DNA of 64,000 nucleotides from Synergistaceae bacterium (GCA_017405525.1 JAFRAH010000013.1:1-64000), one strand, 5' to 3'. Counted from the stretch's first letter, positions 44,649 through 54,480 are shown. A program made the numbers and translations. Notes: generated by a model from the letters alone, not told the origin.

Positions 44649-45197
44649 GTGATGAACATGATGATAGCGTCAGACATACACGGCTCAAATAGCTACTGCC
44701 TCGAAATGATGGAGGCGTTCGAACGTGAGAAGGCTGAAACGTTATTGCTGTTGGGAGATCTCCTGCATCATGGCCCGCGCATAAAGCACCCAGGCACGTA
44801 TGACCACAAGGACACAGCAGCATTGCTCAACGGGATAAAGGAACGTATCTTGTGCGTACGAGGGAACTGCGACACTGAGGAAGACCAGAAGAAACTAGAC
44901 TTCCCCATCATGGACGACTACCGATTGCTTTACGTGAACGGCAGGACAATCTTCGCGACACATGGACACATCTTCAACACTAGAAACCTTCCAGCCCTGC
45001 CATCAGGATACATATTGCTGCACGGACACACTCACATTCCGGCGTGGAAGACCCTGCGAGGTGGCAACATATACGTGAACCCCGGCTCAGTCTCAATGCC
45101 ACGAGGGGACTCAAAGAACAGCTACATGATGTTGACGGATGAAGGCATGTTCTGGAAGTACCTTGACGGGAGTATCTACCACACTGAGAGGCTGTGA
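44649..45197 (+). CDS. yfcE: YfcE/MJ0936-type metallophosphodiesterase
   Basis: A 182-residue calcineurin-like phosphoesterase of the YfcE type. Metal ligands: ASDIHGS, LLGDLLHHGPR, VRGNCD, THGHIF and LHGHTHIP, in order and all present; VNPGSVSMPRG is the closing motif. These enzymes cleave phosphodiester bonds with Mn2+; the physiological substrate is not known. The frame starts with GTG (44649) followed directly by ATG (44652), both behind GGGAGG. It is a single gene, with a membrane protein gene on the opposite strand downstream. Confidence 0.92.
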   Translation: MMNMMIASDIHGSNSYCLEMMEAFEREKAETLLLLGDLLHHGPRIKHPGTYDHKDTAALLNGIKERILCVRGNCDTEEDQKKLDFPIMDDYRLLYVNGRTIFATHGHIFNTRNLPALPSGYILLHGHTHIPAWKTLRGGNIYVNPGSVSMPRGDSKNSYMMLTDEGMFWKYLDGSIYHTERL

Positions 45198-45249
45198 GCT
45201 AGTCCCCCTCACGTTCAGACCAGCAGAGGGGGACATGAAGTTTTTACTG

Positions 45250-45597
45250 TTACTCGTCTTTCTTGGCCTTCCAGAATTTTTTGGCAAGCCCGGTCATGAG
45301 CAAGAATATGGCTATGAAGTATACGTACCCGGTAACAGCATTCCACAATCCCAGCTCTTCCAGAAATGAAGGAACAGCCATAACAAGACCTCCGCCAATC
45401 ATGAATATCCAGAAGAGTTCAACGAAGATTGCCTTGAAGCTGAAGTAGAACACTGAAAATATTCGGTGATAAATTTTGTGGACAGCTACAGCCATGAGGA
45501 GCATATCTATTGCGGCTATGAACCCCAAGAACTGACCTCCTGCTACGGAAAAGAAATCGCCTTTTTTGGCTGCCAGTGCCGGAACAGCAAAGAGCAT
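45250..45597 (-). CDS. Small membrane protein
   Basis: A 115-residue protein with a hydrophobic N-terminus (MLFAVPALAA) resembling a signal peptide, three further hydrophobic segments (about 20-38, 48-75 and 85-105) and a Lys-rich C-terminus (KKFWKAKKDE), indicating an integral inner-membrane protein with its tail in the cytosol. I recognise no family. The frame is open a little upstream (RCCFLGIL), but no start codon is there. Its 5' end overlaps the first codons of an RHH gene on the plus strand. No operon partner is clear. Confidence 0.55.
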   Translation of the reverse strand: MLFAVPALAAKKGDFFSVAGGQFLGFIAAIDMLLMAVAVHKIYHRIFSVFYFSFKAIFVELFWIFMIGGGLVMAVPSFLEELGLWNAVTGYVYFIAIFLLMTGLAKKFWKAKKDE

Positions 45598-45784
45598 AAG
45601 GATACCCAGAAAACAGCACCTTAAAGGCGAAGACGGCTATAAAACTTTCTCTGTCAGGATAAAGTGCGAAATAGCCGATGCATTGGAAATACTTGCGGAG
45701 AAAAGCAACCGTTCGCGAAATGAACTAGTCAGCTTCATTCTTGAGTACGCCATCAATAATTCCGAGATTACTGACCAGCACTAA
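45566..45784 (+). CDS. Ribbon-helix-helix (CopG/Arc-type) protein, start uncertain
   Basis: Up to 72 residues. GYKTFSVRIKCEIADALEILAEKSNRSRNELVSFILEYAIN is a clear RHH fold: the TFSVRI beta strand, then two helices with NRSRNEL between them. Such proteins are small transcription factors or antitoxins. No toxin gene follows. The only in-frame start codon is TTG at 45566, with no ribosome site; the expected position, just before RIPRKQHLKG, carries ATA. The gene may have lost its start, may use a rare codon, or the 5' end may have been rearranged with the membrane protein gene that overlaps it. Confidence 0.5.
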   Translation: MAASAGTAKSIRIPRKQHLKGEDGYKTFSVRIKCEIADALEILAEKSNRSRNELVSFILEYAINNSEITDQH

Positions 45785-45789
45785 GCCAC

Positions 45790-45819
45790 AAAAATACCCT
45801 CCCGAACTTCACGAGAGGG
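45790..45819 (-). terminator. Terminator after the SSS transporter gene
   Basis: On the minus strand CCCTCTCG (45819-45812) pairs with CGGGAGGG (45804-45797) and is followed by TATTTTTG. Confidence 0.8.
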
Positions 45820-45826
45820 CATAACC

Positions 45827-47296
45827 TCAAGCTCTCACAGACCCAATCACACAGCACATCACCGATACCCCCATTCCGACAACTAGAGGCTCAACAGGGA
45901 ACTTCAGGATTACGTCTAGGATCGCCACCGCCGGAGAAAGTATCACCGACGCAAGTACGAATGACGGCCTCACTCTCCCCCTGAAGCACAAGGCACACAA
46001 CAGCGGCATGAATACCACTGATGCCCTGAGTGTCATTGAGAGGAAGCCCAAGTCATTTATGGCCTGAGCGTCAAGAATGCGGGAGGTTATCGCGGCAACT
46101 GTGAGGGTTATTGCGATGATGAGACGGGAGAAGAAGAGCTTATGACTCTTCACGAACGAGAACGCCGAAAATATATCTTCCGTGAGAATTGCCGACACCC
46201 CCAGCAAAAGCCCGGAACTACCACTGACTACAGTAACGAGCAACGTACCGAGAATTATTCCCGCGAAAACAGGAGATACATGGTTGATGACGAACGAGGG
46301 GAATACCTGGATCGTCCCGGCAATCACCGGCAGTTCAGGTACAGGAAGCCCCGCAGAAATCAGCGCGTTCACTTCGGCGGCGGTGATGTAGTTCGCACGC
46401 ATGAAGAGGCCGATGAATATTCCCATCACTCCCACAGGCGGCACAAGAAGGAAGCTCCACATAAGGCTGGATTTTGCCTCACGCTCGCCCCTCGCGCTCA
46501 AGATGAACTGCATGTAGGTCTGTGTCGAGAGAACCCCCAAGATGAGCGACAGGCACGAACCAAGATCCTTTAGCGTCCCCCTTGCTGTCATGCTGAGGTA
46601 GCGCGCCGAAAAATCTTCATGTGTGAGTACCCTGCCTATTTCCCCGACTGATGAGCCAAGCAAGAAACTTTCAGTGTTCCCGAAGAGCCAGGAGATTCCC
46701 CCAGACTTCACGAGAGCTATAACCATGCAGGCAGTACATGACCCGTAAAGCAGGATGACCTTCACGATTCCCGCAAGACCTGCCCCCCAAGTTCCGCCCA
46801 TGATGATGTACATGCACATTAGCGCGATGGTGAGCACTGAGGCCATGAACGGACTGACTGAGGGATATAGTGCCGTGATGAAGCCGATACATGCCGTAAC
46901 CTGAGCAAGTATGCTGATGAATGTCCCGGTGGTGCAGAGTATTCCGCCCGCCTTCTCCGTCAATGCCCCGTATTCTCGCGAGAGTATCTGGAACTGCGTG
47001 GTGCAGCCCGAACGCCTGAGCTTGTCCGAGTAAACGAGTCCGAGAATGAGGCAGCCCAGTCCCGTCCCAAGTGTGAACCAGCACGCAGAAATCCCGAAGC
47101 TGAATGCCAGCTGAGCCGTCCCTAGCGTGCACTGTGAGCCGAGCAGTGTACCGACTAGTGCCCCGGTCGTGAGGAATGAGGATGCCTTGCCGCCGCCTGT
47201 GAGGAAGTCTGAGGTGCTCTGAACTTTACGGCCTGCCAGAATGCCCGCACATGATATGATGATTACTACGAGTATTATTCCTGCTTCCGTAATCAT
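45827..47296 (-). CDS. Sodium:solute symporter family transporter
   Basis: A 489-residue, about thirteen-segment SSS-family carrier. FLTGGGKASSFLTTGALVGTLLGSQCTLGTAQLAFSFG is cut in the family pattern of an N-terminal GGR.. motif followed by the Na+-binding helix, and SSGLLLGVSAILTEDIF matches the conserved segment in the second half. The substrate is not clear; it could be an amino acid, sugar or organic acid. The ATG at 47296 is two bases after the stop of the AIPR gene (47298-49058), so both are co-transcribed; a longer frame to 47332 overlaps that gene and has no ribosome site. A terminator follows. Confidence 0.85.
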   Translation of the reverse strand: MITEAGIILVVIIISCAGILAGRKVQSTSDFLTGGGKASSFLTTGALVGTLLGSQCTLGTAQLAFSFGISACWFTLGTGLGCLILGLVYSDKLRRSGCTTQFQILSREYGALTEKAGGILCTTGTFISILAQVTACIGFITALYPSVSPFMASVLTIALMCMYIIMGGTWGAGLAGIVKVILLYGSCTACMVIALVKSGGISWLFGNTESFLLGSSVGEIGRVLTHEDFSARYLSMTARGTLKDLGSCLSLILGVLSTQTYMQFILSARGEREAKSSLMWSFLLVPPVGVMGIFIGLFMRANYITAAEVNALISAGLPVPELPVIAGTIQVFPSFVINHVSPVFAGIILGTLLVTVVSGSSGLLLGVSAILTEDIFSAFSFVKSHKLFFSRLIIAITLTVAAITSRILDAQAINDLGFLSMTLRASVVFMPLLCALCFRGRVRPSFVLASVILSPAVAILDVILKFPVEPLVVGMGVSVMCCVIGSVRA

Positions 47297-47297
47297 G

Positions 47298-49058
47298 TCA
47301 GTCTGCCGTCCATCTTGGCGAGAAATCATCACGGGACATCTTCAGGTGTGTGCTGAGGCTGTCTAACACTTGCCTGCTGACGGGGTTTAGTCTCGACATC
47401 ATGAGGTACTGCTTTACTGCCGCGCGAATGTCCTTCAGTGATGCTTTGGCCTTTATCCAGTTCGGGGGAGTGAACACCCTGTTGTTCTGTGTGGCCTCCG
47501 AAATCGCAAGCTCAAAGGCCATGTTGAAGCACTGCCCGGCAATCTCTATCACCGTCCCGGAAAGTCCGGCATCCTCCATCAGCCTCAATGCAACCGAAGG
47601 ATCAGGTACAGCATCGGGCATGTTGTTTACCTCGCAGAATATCACCGACACCGCAAAGAAATGATGATATGCCGCATATGCCTTCATGGCCAGAAGTGCA
47701 TCATTGAGACCAAGAGGGTTTGAGTTTTCGGGCCTCCAGTTCTCATAGACTGCCCTGTATATCTCGCTGAGTGCCTGTATATTCTCCGGGCTGTATTCAC
47801 GGTGAAAGAGCTGCTCAAAATATTTGTCGAATATCTTGCTCTCACTGTATGAGATTGTAGGACGCTGTGAATGCCACGCCATTAACTGCTTGCCCAGTGA
47901 AGTGAGCTCCACAGTATGGGCTGTGTTGTAGCGTGCAGTGTTCACTTTCTCCCCTCGTTTCGTGATGAAGTAACCGTCAGTGAAATGATGCTCGTATGAT
48001 TTCTTCATAGCTAGAACGTATTTATCGTTGCTCCGTAAATCCCTAGCCTTCACCGCGCTCTGTGAGTTCGTTGACGTGCTGATTATGTCTGCCCTCTCAT
48101 TGTCCGTAATCTCGTAGAACCTGAACATGATATATCCTTTACCGGCATTCTTCACGGCCTCACTGCTGCTGTATATCGTGGTGAGGGACTGGCAGCCGTT
48201 CACTACGTTCAAATCTTTGACGGTGATTATGTCCCCGTTGATTTCGAGTGATGAGCATATGGCCGTTATTCCGTTGTGGAGGAAGAAGAATTCCCCCGGC
48301 TTGTTCCTGAGTGTCCGGGCAATGTCCTTGTTCACCTTGTTGCCTGAACCCAAAGACTGCCTTACGTTCTTCCTGAACAATGAACCGTCCCTGATGCCGG
48401 GAATACTCAGGCACTCCCTCAATGGCACTGCGGCAATGACTGCCCTCGTCCCGTCTATGTTGATGTCCATGTACCTCCCTGCGTCGAGCCTGAAGCTGTG
48501 GCTGATGTACGGCCTGTTAGCGTTGAGTGCCTCGTTGTACCTTGCCTCAAGGGTATCACTGTCGACAAGTGAGAGTGTTGCGCTGAGGGTGCTGCTTTCC
48601 GAGAGTTCCGAGCTGAACCTCTCAAGGTCTGACCTTGCGGCATCAGTGAGCTCTGAGGCAGTGATCAGCTCAAAGCATACATCATAGCCGTCATCGAGTG
48701 CTGAAGATATTTCGCTGACCTTAGCCCTGAGCTTATCGTTAGCGTTCTCCTGAAGGTGATTGAGATCCTTTATCTGTATCCATGATGAGAGAACTTCCCT
48801 TAATGGCTCTGAGTTAATCCTGCCTTCTGAATAAAACTTTCCCTGAATGATATACACTGTCTCTTCTTCATGGCTGACATATACCGCGTCAATCTGTTTG
48901 TCGCCTGCTCCGTCAGTGATGCATTCCTTAGCCTCCACAGTATCGAGGCCGTGAATGTTCCTGAGATACCACGCAATGAATCTCTGTCCGTCATTCGGGT
49001 AATTGTCCGTGTAATATTCTTGGGCAATGTCATTCTTCACCCTGTCGTAAATGCTCAT
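47298..49058 (-). CDS. AIPR-family protein, phage resistance candidate
   Basis: A 586-residue protein. The AIPR (abortive infection phage resistance) core is clear: EFFFLHNGITAICSSLEI (257-274) and VKDLNVVNGCQSLTTIY (280-296). The N-terminal part resembles a PD-(D/E)xK nuclease, with D57 in KQIDAVYV and Q72-x-K74 in IIQGKFYSEG. Family members are linked to abortive infection or restriction-like defence. The frame begins at 49250, but AGGAGG before the ATG at 49058 fixes the start. It is the first gene in a unit with an SSS transporter and is divergent from an M20 amidohydrolase, with overlapping -10 boxes. Defence in this organism is inferred. Confidence 0.85.
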   Translation of the reverse strand: MSIYDRVKNDIAQEYYTDNYPNDGQRFIAWYLRNIHGLDTVEAKECITDGAGDKQIDAVYVSHEEETVYIIQGKFYSEGRINSEPLREVLSSWIQIKDLNHLQENANDKLRAKVSEISSALDDGYDVCFELITASELTDAARSDLERFSSELSESSTLSATLSLVDSDTLEARYNEALNANRPYISHSFRLDAGRYMDINIDGTRAVIAAVPLRECLSIPGIRDGSLFRKNVRQSLGSGNKVNKDIARTLRNKPGEFFFLHNGITAICSSLEINGDIITVKDLNVVNGCQSLTTIYSSSEAVKNAGKGYIMFRFYEITDNERADIISTSTNSQSAVKARDLRSNDKYVLAMKKSYEHHFTDGYFITKRGEKVNTARYNTAHTVELTSLGKQLMAWHSQRPTISYSESKIFDKYFEQLFHREYSPENIQALSEIYRAVYENWRPENSNPLGLNDALLAMKAYAAYHHFFAVSVIFCEVNNMPDAVPDPSVALRLMEDAGLSGTVIEIAGQCFNMAFELAISEATQNNRVFTPPNWIKAKASLKDIRAAVKQYLMMSRLNPVSRQVLDSLSTHLKMSRDDFSPRWTAD

Positions 49059-49089
49059 AAAGAGCCCTCCTGAAAAATGGGATGGGAAT

Positions 49090-49097
49090 ATTATAAT
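49090..49097. promoter_or_regulatory. Overlapping divergent -10 boxes of the AIPR and M20 genes
   Basis: ATTATAAT (49090-49097) reads TATAAT on both strands: minus 49095-49090 towards the AIPR gene, plus 49092-49097 towards the amidohydrolase. Both fit the chosen starts (49058 and 49130). Because the boxes overlap, polymerase can occupy only one at a time. The -35 regions are weak on both sides. Confidence 0.5.
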
Positions 49098-49129
49098 TGC
49101 GACAACAAGAAAGGCAGGCAGATATTCAC

Positions 49130-50407
49130 ATGGACTACGAGGAACTGGAACGCGAACTAATCCACTTACGCCGGGACTTCCACGCTTACCCCGAATCAGC
49201 ATGGCTTGAGTTCCGTACGTGCTCGCTGATCTCACGGAGGCTTGAGGCACTGGGCTACAACGTCAAGTCAGGGCTTGAGGTCATCGACACAGCTTCAGTG
49301 ATGGGGAGGCCGTCAGAGGAGGTCATAGCGCGGAACATCCAGCGGGCATTGTCTCAGGGAGCAGACCCCGGACAACTCACGAGGCTTCAGGGATATACCG
49401 GCCTCACTGCTGAGCTCGACACAGGAAGACCCGGCCCGGTTGTTGCTCTCAGGTTCGACATGGACTGCGTGGAAGTTCAGGAGGACACATCAAGCTCACA
49501 CCGTCCCGAACGTGAAGGCTTCTCCAGCGTCAACACTGGGCTGTGTCATTCATGCGGCCATGATGCTCACGTCTCCATAGGCTTGGGTGTCGCTGAGGCT
49601 CTCATGTCCGAACGTGAAAGGCTCAGGGGAAAAGTCAGGCTCATCTTCCAGCCCGGTGAAGAAGGTTGCAGGGGAGCTTATGCCATGATGATGAAGGGAG
49701 TTGTTGATGATGCTGACTACTTCATGGCAATGCATATAGGAATGGGAGTGCCTTCGGGAGTTTTCGTGCTTAATGCTGCGGGATGGTTAGCGACCGCCAA
49801 GATTGACGCGGAATTTTCGGGAGTGCCTGCCCATGCCTCAGCCTCGCCGGAGAAGGGACGTAACGCACTACTTGCCGCCTGTACCGCAACGCTGGGTCTT
49901 CACTCGATAGCTCCACACTCAGGAGGGAATATGCGCATCAATGTCGGGACGCTCAACGCAGGAACTGGCCGCAACGTCATAGCTGACCACGCGGCAATGA
50001 GGATAGAGACCCGCGGGGAAACTCAGGAGGTCGCAGAGTATGCATATTCGCGGGCTGTTGAGGTGCTGAAGGGTTCGGCCATGATGTACGGTGTTGACGT
50101 GGACATCTCTAAGGCAGGGGAGGGCACAACGTCAGAAGGCAGCCCTGAACTCGTGAGGGTAGCAGGTGAGGCAGTGAGGGAACTGGGGATATTCGGTAGG
50201 GTTGAGGAGAGTTCACACGCCGGGGCAAGCGAAGATGCTACGTGGTTCATGAGGCGGGTACAGTCTCACGGTGGGCAGGCAGTGTATTTCGGTCTTGGTA
50301 GCGACATTACAGCCCCGCACCATAACGGGAGGTTTGACGTTGACGAGGCTGTAATGATTGACGGGGTGAGGGCACTTGCAGCTATAACTGAGCGGCTGAT
50401 GTCCTAG
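49130..50407 (+). CDS. M20 amidohydrolase, AbgA-like
   Basis: A 425-residue M20D metallopeptidase-like hydrolase. The first metal site is in [14 protein letters not shown], and the catalytic Glu in [11 protein letters not shown]; a long insert between about 50 and 105 ([23 protein letters not shown] onward) is the feature that links it to p-aminobenzoyl-glutamate hydrolase subunit A and separates it from the YxeP-like enzyme at 53265. It probably cleaves an amide such as p-aminobenzoyl-glutamate. A TTG at 49097 is in frame, but it lies in the -10 box, so the ATG at 49130 is chosen. The stop codon shares CTAG with the stop of the converging gene. Confidence 0.85.
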   Translation: MDYEELERELIHLRRDFHAYPESAWLEFRTCSLISRRLEALGYNVKSGLEVIDTASVMGRPSEEVIARNIQRALSQGADPGQLTRLQGYTGLTAELDTGRPGPVVALRFDMDCVEVQEDTSSSHRPEREGFSSVNTGLCHSCGHDAHVSIGLGVAEALMSERERLRGKVRLIFQPGEEGCRGAYAMMMKGVVDDADYFMAMHIGMGVPSGVFVLNAAGWLATAKIDAEFSGVPAHASASPEKGRNALLAACTATLGLHSIAPHSGGNMRINVGTLNAGTGRNVIADHAAMRIETRGETQEVAEYAYSRAVEVLKGSAMMYGVDVDISKAGEGTTSEGSPELVRVAGEAVRELGIFGRVEESSHAGASEDATWFMRRVQSHGGQAVYFGLGSDITAPHHNGRFDVDEAVMIDGVRALAAITERLMS

Positions 50408-51762
50408 TTCCTCAGACTGTGGATAGGTGCAGGTATTCTTCCTCCCCTCTCAATGAACTCGCCACTTCCTGCACTGTTCACCCTCATAACCGGGGCACTC
50501 CCAAGCAATCCGCCAAACTCCACATTATCGCCCACGTTCTTGCCCGGAGCAGGAATTATTCGCACGGCTGTAGTCTTGTTGTTGATGACACCTATAGCCG
50601 CCTCGTCCGCAATTATCGCTGAGATAGTATCACTGCTCGTGTCTCCGGGTATCGCTATCATGTCCAGACCTACGGAGCATACGCACGTCATGGCCTCCAG
50701 CTTCTCCAGGCTGAGAGCCCCGGACTTCACCGCCGAAATCATCCCCTCGTCCTCACTCACTGGTATGAACGCTCCCGATAACCCCCCGACATGGCCGGAA
50801 GCCATAACGCCGCCCTTCTTCACCGCATCGTTCAGCAACGCAAGCGCGGCAGTAGTACCGTGAGTCCCGCAGACCTCCAGCCCCATAGCCTCAAGGATAC
50901 GTGCAACTGAGTCGCCCTGTGCTGGTGTTGGTGCAAGCGACAGGTCCACAATCCCGAAAGGAACGCCCAACCTCTCAGACGCAGCATTAGCCACGACCTG
51001 ACCCATTCGCGTAATGCGGAAGGCAGTCCTCTTCACCGTCTCGGCAAGAACGTCAAAGCTCGCTCCCCTAACGTCCTGGAGTGCACGCCAGACTACTCCG
51101 GGCCCTGACACCCCCACGTTCACGACACATTCAGGCTCTCCAGAACCGTGAAACGCCCCGGCCATGAACGGGTTATCCTCGACAGCGTTCGCGAAGACTA
51201 CGAGCTTTGCACAGCCCAAGCCGTCCCGGTCTGCAGTGAGCTCCGCAGTGTCCTTGATGATTCGCCCCATCATTGCCACAGCGTCCATGTTGATACCTGC
51301 CTTAGTCGTGGCTACGTTGACGGATGAGCACACAAGCTCAGTCGTGGATAACGTCTCAGGTATCGAGGCTATGAGCTTGCGGTCGCCCTCAGTGAAGCCC
51401 TTGTGAACGAGAGCAGAGAAGCCACCGATGAAGTTCACTCCGCATTCTTTGGCCGCACTGTCCAGGGCATGGCCGATTACCGCGTAGTCATCACCTGAGC
51501 ACGAGGCCGCTACCTGGGCAATTGGTGTAACTGATATTCTCTTGTTGATGATTGGGATTCCGTATTCCCGCTCAATCACCTCGCCTGTCTCAACGAGATG
51601 AGCCGCCTTAGTACATACCTTGTCGTGAATCTTCCGGGCACATGTCCTGATGTCCGGGTCTGCACAGTCATAGAGTGATATTCCGAGCGTTATTGTCCTG
51701 ATGTCCAGGTGCTGATGGTCTATCATGTTGACCGTCTGCATTATGTCGCTGATGTTGAGCAT
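50404..51762 (-). CDS. UPF0210/DUF711 (PFL-like) protein
   Basis: A 452-residue protein of the PFL-like DUF711 family. [22 protein letters not shown]-type sequence near the start, [16 protein letters not shown] and the C-terminal [28 protein letters not shown] are typical. No glycyl radical motif is present despite the name. The gene is always seen next to an ACT domain protein (UPF0237), as it is here, ten bases downstream of it. The role is unknown; a regulated enzyme or sensor of an amino acid has been suggested by the association only. The stop overlaps the converging amidohydrolase stop by four bases. Confidence 0.85.
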   Translation of the reverse strand: MLNISDIMQTVNMIDHQHLDIRTITLGISLYDCADPDIRTCARKIHDKVCTKAAHLVETGEVIEREYGIPIINKRISVTPIAQVAASCSGDDYAVIGHALDSAAKECGVNFIGGFSALVHKGFTEGDRKLIASIPETLSTTELVCSSVNVATTKAGINMDAVAMMGRIIKDTAELTADRDGLGCAKLVVFANAVEDNPFMAGAFHGSGEPECVVNVGVSGPGVVWRALQDVRGASFDVLAETVKRTAFRITRMGQVVANAASERLGVPFGIVDLSLAPTPAQGDSVARILEAMGLEVCGTHGTTAALALLNDAVKKGGVMASGHVGGLSGAFIPVSEDEGMISAVKSGALSLEKLEAMTCVCSVGLDMIAIPGDTSSDTISAIIADEAAIGVINNKTTAVRIIPAPGKNVGDNVEFGGLLGSAPVMRVNSAGSGEFIERGGRIPAPIHSLRN

Positions 51763-51771
51763 TTTTGCCCC

Positions 51772-52041
51772 CTATACCCTGTGCATGGCCTCGAAGATGT
51801 CTGCCCTCTGAATGTGTATGCTGAGGTTGTCCCGTTCACCGCTGGCTATCAGTGCGGCGCGTATGTCGTCAAATGAACGTGATGATGTTGACGTGTCTAC
51901 AAGAAGTGTCATCGTGAATATTCCTTCCATTACTGTCTGGTTAAGGTCGAGAATGTTCACGCCCATATCAGCAAGCAATGAGCATACTCCTGCAATAATC
52001 CCTACCCTGTCTTGAGCCGTTACTGTCATTATTGCCTTCAT
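51772..52041 (-). CDS. ACT domain protein (UPF0237)
   Basis: An 89-residue single ACT domain: AIMTVTAQDRVGIIAGVCSLLADMGVNILDLNQTVMEGIFTM is the full beta-alpha-beta half with the ligand-contacting Gly. ACT domains bind amino acids or other small ligands. It heads a two-gene unit with the DUF711 protein, an arrangement widespread in bacteria. The protein is likely to be the regulatory partner of the downstream gene product. Ligand unknown. Confidence 0.88.
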   Translation of the reverse strand: MKAIMTVTAQDRVGIIAGVCSLLADMGVNILDLNQTVMEGIFTMTLLVDTSTSSRSFDDIRAALIASGERDNLSIHIQRADIFEAMHRV

Positions 52042-52087
52042 GAATATTTCTCCTTAGTGTGTAAGTGCTGAAAGTATAGCACCCGTT

Positions 52088-53197
52088 CTAGTCTGAATAG
52101 TCCGAGTCAGCCTGTACGGTTATCGAGTAGTCCGGGTAAAGCTCCCGTGCTCTTGCCTGAACGTTGCGGTAGACTTCCTCCTTGTCTTTGGCCGCAAAGT
52201 CTATCACGATGTCAAAGCGTATAACCTTCTCCTGAGTGTCGCAATAGAACCCGTGAATCTGAAGCACGTAGTCCTGAGACATTACCGCCCTCGTTATCTC
52301 GCTGCGTATCTCCATGACCTCATTATCCGTTGAGTTGTGGGAGTATACACCGACTGCGGCAAGTATGATGTGATGCCTCTGTGCTACCCTGTGCATTATC
52401 TCGCGGCTCACTGTGTCGATCTTGTCGGCTGTCCATTCGTCAGGCACCTCAATATGCACTGACCCCATGAGCATATCAGGCCCGTAGTTCGTGAGTATCA
52501 GGTCATATGCTCCGAATACCCCTTCAGTCTCGCAGATAGTCTCCTTTATGGCTCTGGTGAGTTCACTTTCAGCACGCTCGCCGAGTATCTTGCTTGTTGT
52601 CTCACGGAACATGTCAATTCCTGCCTTGATGATTACGGTTGAGATGAATGCACCTAACCATGCCTCAAGGTTCACCCCCGACAGAATGAACACGAAAGCC
52701 CCCAGCAATGTAGCCGACGATATAGCCGCATCCATTAGCGCGTCCTTCCCTGAGTCAGTGAGTGCGTCAGATGAGAGCCTCCTCCCCTGAGAGCTGACGT
52801 AACGCCCAAGAAGAATCTTGACGGCAATACCTGACGCTACAACAATGAGTGTTGCGGGTGAGTATTCGGGTACTAATGGGTTGAGTATCTTTCGGGCTGA
52901 CTCGATTAGTGCCGTTATTCCTGCGTAGAGTATGATTGCCGAGATCACTGCCGCACTGAGATATTCGACCCGGCCATGTCCATAGGGATGGAACTTGTCG
53001 GCAGGTTTTGAGGCTAGCTTTGTCCCGGCTATCGTTATGACTGACGAGAGGACATCACTGGCATTGTTGAGCGAGTCTATCATTATTGCCACCGAACTCG
53101 ACAACAAACCAACCGTGAACTTGAAGCCCGCAAGAATTACGTTAGCTATGATGCCTATGATGCTTACCCGGATAATATCCTTTTCCCTTGATGCCAT
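52088..53197 (-). CDS. Cation diffusion facilitator family transporter
   Basis: A 369-residue CDF exporter with six membrane segments. Metal-binding site residues are in DSLNNASDVLSS and HPYGHGRVEYLSA (segments 2-3) and in DSGKDALMDAA (segment 5). The cytosolic C-terminal domain (about 215-369) holds HIEVPDEWTADKIDTVSREIMHR, and a further 80 residues extend it beyond the usual 300, perhaps as a second ferredoxin-like metal domain. It should export Zn2+, Fe2+ or Mn2+. It is divergent from the M20-AbgT operon. Confidence 0.9.
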   Translation of the reverse strand: MASREKDIIRVSIIGIIANVILAGFKFTVGLLSSSVAIMIDSLNNASDVLSSVITIAGTKLASKPADKFHPYGHGRVEYLSAAVISAIILYAGITALIESARKILNPLVPEYSPATLIVVASGIAVKILLGRYVSSQGRRLSSDALTDSGKDALMDAAISSATLLGAFVFILSGVNLEAWLGAFISTVIIKAGIDMFRETTSKILGERAESELTRAIKETICETEGVFGAYDLILTNYGPDMLMGSVHIEVPDEWTADKIDTVSREIMHRVAQRHHIILAAVGVYSHNSTDNEVMEIRSEITRAVMSQDYVLQIHGFYCDTQEKVIRFDIVIDFAAKDKEEVYRNVQARARELYPDYSITVQADSDYSD

Positions 53198-53264
53198 TTG
53201 AGAGAGCCCCCCTTGTCGTTAAATACCCGAAAAGTATATCATTCATGGATGAGGTGATTTAGTT

Positions 53265-54443
53265 ATGTATGCAGAGAAGTATATAGAGCAAGTAATCTCA
53301 TGGAGGCGGGACATTCACGCACACCCTGAACTTTCACAGCATGAGGAACGTACCGCCGGACTAGTCGCTAATGTCCTTGAGGGACTCGGCCTTGAGGTTA
53401 CGCGCAACGTAGGAGGCTTTGGGGTCGTGGGACTCTTGCGGGGGAATGAGCCGGGAAAAACTGTCGGGCTACGTGCAGACATGGACGCTCTGCCGCTGAA
53501 CGAGGAGACAGGTCTGCCTTATGCCTCAGAGATTCCGGGAGTGATGCACGCCTGCGGTCATGACACACACACGGCAATGTTACTTGGTGCTGCCTCTGCA
53601 CTCTCAGGGATGAGGGACAAGCTCAGGGGCAGCGTGAAGTTCATCTTCCAGCCCGCCGAAGAACTCAACCCTACAGGAGGAGCTCCGGGAATGATTCGCG
53701 ATGGTGTCCTTGAGAGTCCGAACGTTGATGGGTTGTTCGCACTCCATGTGTGGCCGCTCTACGAGACCGGGAAAATCGTAACACGACCTGGCTCACTCAT
53801 GGCCGCGTCAGACAGGATATACCTGACAGTTCACGGGAAGACTGCACACGGCTCGAGGCCGGACCAGGGAAATGATGCCATTGTTGCGGCGGCTCAGGTC
53901 ATCACCGGGCTTCAGTCCATCATCTCGCGCTCAGTCTCACCATTGGACTCGGCAGTGCTCACAATAGGCACGATACACGGAGGCTACAGGTACAACGTAA
54001 TTCCTGACTGCGTGAAACTCGAAGGGACAGTGAGGACGCTCAACCCTGACGTTCAGGAGAGGATGCCTGAGCTCATCACGAGGACTTCACGGGGAATTTC
54101 TGAGGCTCTTGGCTGCTCGTGTGAGGTCGAATACGTGAAGGGTTATCCCCCGATGATGAACGATGCCGGGCTTGTTGCTCTTGCGTGTGAGACAGTGAGG
54201 AAGCTCTGGGGTAATGATGCCCTGATTGTCGCGGAACAGCCGGAACTTGGTGCTGAGGATTTCGCGTTCTTTGCGCGTGAACGTCCTGCGGTGATGGCGT
54301 GGCTTGGGTGCCGTCCCTCAAACGTTGACGTGAAGGATGCTGCCATGCTCCACAATACGAAGTTCTGCCCTGATGAGGGGTGCTTCAGTTTCGGGATAGA
54401 TTATCTCGTCCAGTCGGCACTTGATTTTCTCGGTACGGTATAA
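53265..54443 (+). CDS. M20D amidohydrolase (YxeP/HipO-like)
   Basis: A 392-residue amidohydrolase. DMDALPLNEETGLPYAS, HACGHDTHTAMLLGAA and FQPAEELNPTGGAPGMI carry the two-metal ligands and the catalytic Glu; HGKTAHGSRPDQGNDAI belongs to the dimerisation domain. The enzymes cleave N-acyl amino acids, hippurate or indole-amino-acid conjugates. GAGGTGA lies at the right distance. The AbgT transporter gene starts 38 bases after its stop, so uptake of the conjugate and cleavage are probably one pathway. Confidence 0.9.
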   Translation: MYAEKYIEQVISWRRDIHAHPELSQHEERTAGLVANVLEGLGLEVTRNVGGFGVVGLLRGNEPGKTVGLRADMDALPLNEETGLPYASEIPGVMHACGHDTHTAMLLGAASALSGMRDKLRGSVKFIFQPAEELNPTGGAPGMIRDGVLESPNVDGLFALHVWPLYETGKIVTRPGSLMAASDRIYLTVHGKTAHGSRPDQGNDAIVAAAQVITGLQSIISRSVSPLDSAVLTIGTIHGGYRYNVIPDCVKLEGTVRTLNPDVQERMPELITRTSRGISEALGCSCEVEYVKGYPPMMNDAGLVALACETVRKLWGNDALIVAEQPELGAEDFAFFARERPAVMAWLGCRPSNVDVKDAAMLHNTKFCPDEGCFSFGIDYLVQSALDFLGTV

Positions 54444-54480
54444 TTTGCGTGAAAATTTTGACACAGGAGGTAATAATTTC

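Noticed and set aside
50404-50407. Shared CTAG of two converging stop codons as a functional element
   Set aside because: TAG stops on opposite strands can share CTAG by chance; no hairpin or other signal accompanies it.
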